DNA from: Pseudomonadota bacterium
GTDB taxonomy: Bacteria > Pseudomonadota > Gammaproteobacteria > Burkholderiales > Burkholderiaceae_C
Direction: 5' to 3'
Length of the DNA: 64,000 bases
NCBI GenBank assembly: GCA_021819435.1
Contig: JAKARB010000001.1
Location: 372,001-436,000, forward strand
Numbering within the stretch: the first letter of the stretch is position 1; each line of letters begins with the position of its first letter. The position numbers were made by a program, and so were the translations under genes. Below the pieces are notes generated by a model, which worked only from the letters and a program-made list of their open reading frames with translations, made no database searches and was not told the origin of the DNA. Below are positions 57,066-64,000 of the stretch, in pieces.

Positions 57066-58403
57066 ATGAAACCTGTCATTGCACTGGTCGGTCGTCCCAA
57101 TGTCGGCAAGTCGACCCTGTTCAATCGACTGACCAAGAGCCGCGACGCCATCGTCGCCGACTTCGCCGGCCTCACGCGCGACCGCCACTACGGCGAGGGG
57201 CGCCTGGGTGGCCATGCCTTCATCGCCATCGACACCGGCGGCTTCGAGCCCGAATGCAAGTCCGGCATCTTCAAGGAGATGGCCAAGCAAACCCGCCAGG
57301 CCGTCGCCGAGGCCGATGCCGTGATCTTCGTCGTCGACCTGCGCAATGGCCTGTCAGCCCAAGACCACGACATCGCCAACTACCTGCGCACCACCAACAA
57401 GAAGGTGCTGCTGGTGGCCAACAAGGCCGAAGGCATGCAGGATTCGCCCCACCTGGCCGAGTTCTACGAGCTCGGCTTGGGGGAGCCGATGGCCGTGTCC
57501 GCGGCCCATGGCCAAGGCATCCGCGGCATGGTCGAGATCGCGCTAGGAGACTTCATCGATCCCGACGAGGATGAAGACGACACGCCCGAAGAAGACCGCC
57601 CCATCCGCCTGGCCGTGGCGGGCCGCCCCAACGTGGGCAAGTCCACGCTGATCAACACCTGGCTGGGCGAAGAACGCCTGGTGGCCTTCGACATGCCGGG
57701 CACCACGCGCGACGCCATCACCGTGCCTTTCGAGCGCGACGGTCGGCGCTTCGAACTCATCGACACGGCCGGCCTGCGCCGCAAGGGCAAGGTTTTCGAA
57801 GCCATCGAGAAGTTCTCGGTGGTCAAGACGCTGCAAGCGATCTCGGATGCGCATGTCGTGCTGCTGCTGGTTGACGCCACCCAAGGTGTGACCGAGCAAG
57901 ACGCCCACATCGCCGGCTTCATCCTGGAGTCTGGCCGTGCAGTGGTCATCGCCATCAACAAGTGGGACGCGGTCGACAGCTACCAGCGCGAGATGCTGCA
58001 GCGCTCCATTGAGCACCGACTGTCCTTCCTGAAGTTCGCGCCGGTCTACAACATCTCGGCCATCAAGCGGCAAGGCCTGGGCCCGCTGTGGAAGGCCATC
58101 GCCGATGCCTACGCCTCGGCCACCCGCAAGATGCCCACGCCGGTGCTCACGCGCCTGCTCGCCGAAGCCGTGCAGTTCCAGCAGCCCAAGCGCGCCGGCA
58201 GCTTCCGCCCCAAGCTGCGCTATGCCCACCAGGGCGGCCAGAACCCGCCCGTCATCGTCATCCATGGCAACTCGCTGGAGCACGTCTCCGACGCCTACAA
58301 GCGCTTCCTGGAGAGCCGCTTCCGCGAGCACTTCAAGCTCACCGGTACCCCGCTGCGCATCGAGATGAAATCCTCTCAGAACCCCTTCAATGAGAAAGAG
58401 TGA
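57066..58403 (+). CDS. der: double-domain ribosome assembly GTPase Der (EngA)
   Basis: This 445-residue protein has two consecutive G domains, each with GRPNVGKST (residues 9-17 and near 188), and a C-terminal KH-like domain. Der is essential for 50S subunit assembly. The long in-frame extension upstream runs through bamB and is not used; the ATG at 57066 gives the normal start [14 protein letters not shown]. hfq follows. Confidence 0.97.
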   Translation: MKPVIALVGRPNVGKSTLFNRLTKSRDAIVADFAGLTRDRHYGEGRLGGHAFIAIDTGGFEPECKSGIFKEMAKQTRQAVAEADAVIFVVDLRNGLSAQDHDIANYLRTTNKKVLLVANKAEGMQDSPHLAEFYELGLGEPMAVSAAHGQGIRGMVEIALGDFIDPDEDEDDTPEEDRPIRLAVAGRPNVGKSTLINTWLGEERLVAFDMPGTTRDAITVPFERDGRRFELIDTAGLRRKGKVFEAIEKFSVVKTLQAISDAHVVLLLVDATQGVTEQDAHIAGFILESGRAVVIAINKWDAVDSYQREMLQRSIEHRLSFLKFAPVYNISAIKRQGLGPLWKAIADAYASATRKMPTPVLTRLLAEAVQFQQPKRAGSFRPKLRYAHQGGQNPPVIVIHGNSLEHVSDAYKRFLESRFREHFKLTGTPLRIEMKSSQNPFNEKE

Positions 58404-58411
58404 GGGCTTCA

Positions 58412-58441
58412 TTGCGCGCGCTTGGCGCGGACTGTGTTAAG
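58412..58441 (+). promoter_or_regulatory. candidate hfq promoter
   Basis: TTGCGC (58412-58417) and GTTAAG (58436-58441) are separated by 18 bases; the -10 is preceded by TG-like bases. The match is weak. A run of eight T residues (58457-58464) lies in the leader before the hfq GTG. Confidence 0.3.
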
Positions 58442-58481
58442 GTAAGCCCCGATTCGTTTTTTTTCCAACACGGAGCATATC

Positions 58482-58721
58482 GTGAGCAACAAAGGGCAAC
58501 TCCTACAAGACCCGTTTCTGAACCTGCTGCGCCGCGAGCATGTGCCAGTCTCCATCTACTTGGTGAACGGCATCAAGCTGCAGGGTCACATTGAATCTTT
58601 CGACCAGTATGTGGTCCTGCTGCGCAACACCGTCACCCAGATGGTCTACAAGCACGCGATTTCCACCGTCGTGCCGGGCCGTGCGGTGAATTTCCACGCC
58701 AACGAAGGCGACGAAGGCTGA
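58482..58721 (+). CDS. hfq: RNA chaperone Hfq
   Basis: This 79-residue Sm-like protein begins [23 protein letters not shown], with the Sm1 motif ([18 protein letters not shown]) and Sm2 [10 protein letters not shown]. It forms a hexamer that pairs small RNAs with mRNAs. The start is GTG at 58482, preceded by CGGAG at good spacing. The short C-terminal tail is typical of betaproteobacteria. der-hfq-hflX-hflK-hflC is conserved. Confidence 0.97.
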   Translation: MSNKGQLLQDPFLNLLRREHVPVSIYLVNGIKLQGHIESFDQYVVLLRNTVTQMVYKHAISTVVPGRAVNFHANEGDEG

Positions 58722-58769
58722 TCGGCTTTCGCCGCATCCGCCTGAGTCCTGGTCCGTCCAGCGTCGAAC

Positions 58770-60023
58770 TTGCCAGCCACTGCCCCTGAAACCCCCGCTT
58801 CGGGCGACCCCCGTGTCGTCCTGGTCGGGGTGGACTTCGGTCCCGGACACCCGTTCGACCCCACGCTCGACGAGCTGGCCTTGCTGGCCGAGTCGGCGGG
58901 GGACGTTCCTGTCGCCAAGGTCACGGCCAAACGCCGTGCGCCCGATGCCGCCTTCTTCGTCGGCTCGGGCAAGGCCGACGAAATCAAGTCCATCGTCACC
59001 CTCTACCAGGCCCATGGCGTGATCTTCGATCAGGCCCTGTCGCCGGCCCAGCAGCGCAACCTCGAGCGCCACCTGGGTGTCGAGGTGCTGGACCGCACGG
59101 GCCTCATCCTGGAAATCTTCGGTGCGCGCGCCCGCAGCCACGAGGGCAAGCTGCAGGTCGAGCTCGCTCGCCTGCAATACCTTTCGACCCGCCTCGTGCG
59201 CCGCTGGAGTCACTTGGAGCGTCAGCGTGGCGGCGTTGGGCACCGGGGCGGTCCAGGCGAAACCCAGATCGAGCTGGACCGCCGCATGATCGACCAGAAG
59301 ATCAAGTCGCTCAAAGAGCGGCTGACCAAGGTCAAGCGGCAGCGCAACACCCAGCGCCGCTCGCGCGAGCGCACCGAAACCTTCCGCGTGTCGCTGGTGG
59401 GCTACACCAACGCGGGCAAGTCGACCTTGTTCAATGCGCTGACCAAGGCCGGCACCTACGCGGCCGACCAGCTCTTCGCCACGCTCGACACCACCACGCG
59501 CCAGATGTTTCTGGCCCAGGCGCAGCGCAGCGTCACGCTGTCTGACACCGTTGGCTTCATCCGCGACCTGCCGCACAGCTTGGTCGAGTCTTTCGAGGCC
59601 ACACTGCAAGAAGCCGCCGAAGCGGACGTGCTGCTGCACGTGGTGGATGCCGCCAGCCCCGTCCTGCATGAGCAGATCGACGAGGTGCTGCGTGTGCTCG
59701 ACAGCATCGGCGCGGGCCAGTTGCCGCAGGTGCTGGTGTTCAACAAATGCGACGCCTTGCCCGAGCACCAGCAGCCGCGCCATGCTCGCGACCTCTACGA
59801 GCTGCCCGATGGGCGCCGTTGCGAGCGCATCTTCGTGAGCGCGCTCAAGGGGCAGGGCCTCGACGTGTTGCGTGAGGTGCTCGCCGAAGCAGCCACAGGC
59901 GGCCTCGGTGTTGATTCACTCGCACACCGGGTGCGGGATCCCCGATTCGACATGCACAATGCGCTCGACGAGGTGCCGCCATCGGGCGCAGAACCTCCTT
60001 CATCTCAATCAGTCCGAACATGA
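58770..60023 (+). CDS. hflX: ribosome-associated GTPase HflX
   Basis: This 417-residue protein has the HflX N-terminal domain (ALLAESAGDVPV through FVGSGKADEI), the Gly-rich linker RGGVGHRGGPGETQIELDRR, and the GTPase domain with GYTNAGKST near residue 211, DTVGFIRDLP and NKCD. It splits stalled 70S ribosomes under heat stress. No Met codon is available before the conserved domain; the start is probably TTG at 58770, without a clear ribosome-binding site. It overlaps hflK by ATGA. Confidence 0.93.
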   Translation: MPATAPETPASGDPRVVLVGVDFGPGHPFDPTLDELALLAESAGDVPVAKVTAKRRAPDAAFFVGSGKADEIKSIVTLYQAHGVIFDQALSPAQQRNLERHLGVEVLDRTGLILEIFGARARSHEGKLQVELARLQYLSTRLVRRWSHLERQRGGVGHRGGPGETQIELDRRMIDQKIKSLKERLTKVKRQRNTQRRSRERTETFRVSLVGYTNAGKSTLFNALTKAGTYAADQLFATLDTTTRQMFLAQAQRSVTLSDTVGFIRDLPHSLVESFEATLQEAAEADVLLHVVDAASPVLHEQIDEVLRVLDSIGAGQLPQVLVFNKCDALPEHQQPRHARDLYELPDGRRCERIFVSALKGQGLDVLREVLAEAATGGLGVDSLAHRVRDPRFDMHNALDEVPPSGAEPPSSQSVRT

Positions 60024-61384
60024 ACATGCACGCCATCGATGAGGGCCAGTCGCCCGTCATTCGCTCCGGTTCTCCCGCTTCGGCCCGCCTGACGGTGGCA
60101 GCGGGTGCCGTGTTCGATTTCCTGAGCGGGGCAGGGCGCCGCGCGGCTTGGCTCTTGCGTGGCCGGCCAGCACCTTCCGTCATGTACAACAACCGCAACG
60201 ATGGCCCGCCAGACCTCGATGAACTCTGGCGCGACTTCAATCGCAAGCTCAGTGGCTTGTTTTCAGGGCAGGGCGGCGGCAACGACGGCAACAGCGGCGG
60301 CTCCGGCGGTAGCTTCACCCCCGACCCTTCTGGGGCGGGCATTGGCGCGGGGCTGATCATCGGTCTGGTGGCGCTGGTCTGGCTGGGCAGCGGTTTCTTC
60401 ATCGTGCAGGAAGGCCAGCAGGCCGTGGTGATGTCTTTCGGTCGCTTCAGCCACACGGTGGACGCCGGCTTCCAGTGGCGTGCGCCTTACCCCTTCCAGA
60501 GCCATGAAATCGTCAACCTGACGCAACTGCGCTCCATCGATGTGGGCAGCAACTCTGTCATGCAGGCTACTGGGCTGCGCGATTCGTCCATGCTAACCCG
60601 CGACGAGAACATCGTCGACATCCGCTTCACGGTGCAGTACCGCCTGTCGGATGCCCGCCAGTACCTGTTCGAGAACCGCAGCCCCGACGAAGCTGTGCTG
60701 CAAGCCGCCGAATCGGCCGTGCGCGAGATCGTCGGCAACAGCACCATGGATTCGGTGCTCTACGAGCAGCGCGACGCCATCGCCACCGACTTGGTCAAGT
60801 CCATCCAGGCTCAGCTCAACAAGCTGAAGGCGGGCGTGGTGGTCGCCAACGTCAACGTGCAGAGCGTGCAGGCGCCCGAGCAGGTCCAGGCCGCGTTCGA
60901 CGATGCCTTCAAGGCCGGTGCCGATCGTGAGCGCCTGAAGAACGAAGGCCAGGCCTACGCCAACGACGTGATCCCCAAGGCGCAGGGCACGGCCGCGCGC
61001 CTGCGTGAAGAAGCCGCCGGCTACTCGGCCCGCGTGGTGGCTCAGGCGGAAGGTGACGCCCAGCGCTTCAAGGCCGTGCTGACCGAGTACCAGAAGGCGC
61101 CCGCCGTCACGCGTGACCGCCTCTACATCGACACGATGCAGCAGGTCTACAGCAACGTGACCAAAGTCATGGTCGACTCGCGCCAGGGCTCCAACCTGCT
61201 CTACCTGCCGCTCGACAAACTGATCCAGTCGACTGCGCCGGGCGCTGCTCCGGTGGGGGCGGCAGCGCCTGCGGCATCGGCCAGCCAGCCGGCCGATGTT
61301 CCTGCTCCCCTGGCCAGTGGCAACACCACGCCGGATCCGCGCTCCCGCGATGGCGGCCGCAGCCGCGACCGCGATGGCCGCTGA
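60020..61384 (+). CDS. hflK: HflK, FtsH protease modulator subunit
   Basis: HflK forms the HflKC assembly around FtsH. The 454-residue membrane protein has a Gly/Asn-rich region at about 84-100, a transmembrane helix at about 112-132 (GLIIGLVALVWLGSGFFIV) and the SPFH/band-7 domain (EGQQAVVMSFGRFSHTVDAGFQWRAP onward). The start overlaps hflX in ATGA. A second ATG at 60182 begins MYNNRNDGPPDLDELWRDF, the usual HflK N-terminus, so the first 54 residues are either an extension or untranslated. Confidence 0.93.
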   Translation: MNMHAIDEGQSPVIRSGSPASARLTVAAGAVFDFLSGAGRRAAWLLRGRPAPSVMYNNRNDGPPDLDELWRDFNRKLSGLFSGQGGGNDGNSGGSGGSFTPDPSGAGIGAGLIIGLVALVWLGSGFFIVQEGQQAVVMSFGRFSHTVDAGFQWRAPYPFQSHEIVNLTQLRSIDVGSNSVMQATGLRDSSMLTRDENIVDIRFTVQYRLSDARQYLFENRSPDEAVLQAAESAVREIVGNSTMDSVLYEQRDAIATDLVKSIQAQLNKLKAGVVVANVNVQSVQAPEQVQAAFDDAFKAGADRERLKNEGQAYANDVIPKAQGTAARLREEAAGYSARVVAQAEGDAQRFKAVLTEYQKAPAVTRDRLYIDTMQQVYSNVTKVMVDSRQGSNLLYLPLDKLIQSTAPGAAPVGAAAPAASASQPADVPAPLASGNTTPDPRSRDGGRSRDRDGR

Positions 61385-61414
61385 CCCGCACACGCCCCTC
61401 ATCAGGAACCAGAC

Positions 61415-62308
61415 ATGAATCGCATCGGCTCCATCCTCATCGGCGTCCTGCTCGTCCTCATCCTCGCCGCTTCCACGCTCTTCGTGGTCGACCAGCGCCA
61501 GTTCGCCGTTGTCTACGCTCTAGGTGAAATCAAGGAAGTCATCAGCGAACCGGGCCTGAAGGCCAAGCTGCCGGCCCCTCTGCAGAACGTTGTCTTCCTC
61601 GACCGTCGTGTTCAAACGCTCGACAGCCCTGAATCGCGCCCCATCTTCACCGCTGAGAAGAAGAGCCTGGTCATCGACTGGCTCGTGAAGTGGCGCATCA
61701 CCGACCCCAAGCAATTCATCCGCAACAACGGCGTCGACATCCGCAACCTTGAGAACAAGCTGGCTCCCGTCGTGCAGGCGGCCCTCAACGAAGAGGTCAC
61801 CAAGCGCACCGTGGGTGCTGTGCTGTCGACCGAGCGTGAAAAGGTCATGCAAGGCGTGGTCAAGCGCCTGGCCGACGAGGCTCGCAGCTTCGGCATCGCG
61901 GTGGTAGATGTGCGCATCAAGCGCGTCGACTTCTCGGCCCAGATCACCGATTCCGTCTACCGCCGCATGGAGTCCGAGCGCAAGCGCGTGGCCAATGAGC
62001 TGCGCTCGACCGGTGCCGCGGAGGGCGAAAAGATCCGCGCAGATGCCGACCGCCAACGCGAAATCATCGTCGCCGAGGCCTACCGCGATGCGCAGAAGAT
62101 CAAGGGTGAAGGCGATGCCAAGGCTTCGGCCCTGTACGCCGAATCTTTCGGTCGTGATCCGCAGTTCGCGCAGTTCTACCGCAGCCTGGAGGCGTATCGC
62201 GCCACCTTCCGCAGCAAGTCGGACGTCATGGTGGTGGATCCCAGCAGCGACTTCTTCCGCGCCATGCGCGGGGCGGGAACCGGCGCCCCCGCGCCTGCCC
62301 GCAAGTGA
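61415..62308 (+). CDS. hflC: HflC, FtsH protease modulator subunit
   Basis: This 297-residue protein has an N-terminal signal-anchor (SILIGVLLVLILAASTLFVV, about 6-25) and an SPFH domain (RQFAVVYALGEIKEVISEPGL onward). A coiled coil rich in Arg, Glu and Ala (about 180-235) precedes the end. It pairs with HflK around FtsH. It follows hflK by 30 bases. Confidence 0.96.
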   Translation: MNRIGSILIGVLLVLILAASTLFVVDQRQFAVVYALGEIKEVISEPGLKAKLPAPLQNVVFLDRRVQTLDSPESRPIFTAEKKSLVIDWLVKWRITDPKQFIRNNGVDIRNLENKLAPVVQAALNEEVTKRTVGAVLSTEREKVMQGVVKRLADEARSFGIAVVDVRIKRVDFSAQITDSVYRRMESERKRVANELRSTGAAEGEKIRADADRQREIIVAEAYRDAQKIKGEGDAKASALYAESFGRDPQFAQFYRSLEAYRATFRSKSDVMVVDPSSDFFRAMRGAGTGAPAPARK

Positions 62309-62343
62309 TGCGCTGCCGCCAAGCGTCTCGCGTCTGAACCGCG

Positions 62344-62532
62344 ATGACTGCCTCTGACGCCATCTGGATGGCGATGGCCCTCGTTCTGGTGTTCGAGGGC
62401 CTGCTGCCGGTCCTCAACCCCACCGCCTGGCGGCGCCTGTTCGAGCAGATGCTGCAATTGCAGGATCACCAAATCCGCAGGTTCGGCCTGTGCAGCATGG
62501 TGGTCGGACTCGTGATCTTGTGGGTGCTCTGA
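62344..62532 (+). CDS. DUF2065 small membrane protein
   Basis: This 62-residue protein has two membrane segments (about 5-25, WMAMALVLVFEGLLPVLNP, and 46-61, FGLCSMVVGLVILWVL), a match to DUF2065 (YjeT family). It is found next to hflC and purA or hisZ in many proteobacteria. Function unknown, possibly linked to HflKC-FtsH given the constant neighbourhood. Confidence 0.88.
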   Translation: MTASDAIWMAMALVLVFEGLLPVLNPTAWRRLFEQMLQLQDHQIRRFGLCSMVVGLVILWVL

Positions 62533-62566
62533 GCCCGCGAGTCGCGAATCTGCCGTGATCACCCGG

Positions 62567-62572
62567 TAGAAT
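62567..62572 (+). promoter_or_regulatory. candidate -10 element (TAGAAT) for hisZ
   Basis: TAGAAT lies 30 bases before the hisZ ATG, with no clear -35. The 69-base gap after the DUF2065 gene leaves room for a separate promoter. Confidence 0.3.
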
Positions 62573-62601
62573 CTCCGTTTTAACCCCCCGCCCATTTCCT
62601 T

Positions 62602-64000
<1,399 letters not shown>

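Overview
The window is a dense, high-GC (roughly 65% by eye) chromosomal segment from a betaproteobacterium. Gene order and protein similarity point to Burkholderiales, probably the Leptothrix/Sphaerotilus/Aquabacterium-Rubrivivax side of the order. That placement is inferred from synteny and sequence feel, not from a search. The characteristic blocks are fabH-fabD-fabG-acpP-fabF-rpoE-rseA-mucD-lepA-lepB-rnc-era-recO-pdxJ-acpS-nagZ, glyQ-glyS-gmhB, bamD/rluD, and ndk-rlmN-pilW-rodZ-ispG-hisS-yfgM-bamB-der-hfq-hflX-hflK-hflC-DUF2065-hisZ-purA. I see no rRNA, tRNA, insertion sequence, prophage or CRISPR array. This is core genome, and I found no obvious accessory defence or metabolic island.

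Layout. 1-3492: fatty-acid synthesis (end of fabH, then fabD, fabG, acpP, fabF). 3569-7691: an uncharacterised membrane protein, sigma-E, its anti-sigma factor and the periplasmic protease MucD/DegQ; the usual rseB is absent. 7692-8059: an unusual intergenic stretch with a cluster of DnaA-box-like 9-mers and a two-hairpin leader whose U-tract touches the lepA start codon. 8060-16702: lepA, lepB, a DUF4845 protein, rnc, era, then a translationally coupled recO-pdxJ-acpS-nagZ run. 16798-18705 (minus): a long-chain acyl-CoA synthetase behind a clear promoter overlapped by two operator-like repeats. 18939-21860 (minus): rne, divergent from rluC across about 770 bases. 22633-25904: rluC, a phosphoglycolate-phosphatase-like HAD protein, a Rieske protein and sppA. 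25908-28399: an HDOD protein and a chalcone-isomerase-like secreted protein (minus), then coaX. 28459-32206 (minus): a cobW-type GTPase, a one-cysteine dksA and a STAS-domain protein. 32317-39694: corC, lnt, glyQ, glyS, gmhB and a YgjP-like metalloprotein. 39698-43509: an MBL-fold hydrolase (minus), carbonic anhydrase and aceK. 43510-48875: bamD (minus), rluD, scpB, rluB. 48988-64000: the long ndk-to-purA series, purA being cut by the window end.

The genes mostly serve envelope construction (fab genes, lepB, lnt, bamB, bamD, gmhB, sppA, mucD, hflKC), RNA processing and ribosome maturation (rnc, rne, era, der, rluB, rluC, rluD, rlmN, lepA, hfq, hflX) and cofactor or tRNA-charging functions (pdxJ, coaX, ispG, glyQS, hisS). 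Much of the layout suggests translational coupling: several ATGA or TTGA stop/start overlaps occur, and at least four genes appear to use TTG starts. The most interesting points are regulatory: the DnaA-box cluster and terminator-like leader in front of lepA, the tandem operators over the acyl-CoA synthetase promoter, and the long structured rne leader.
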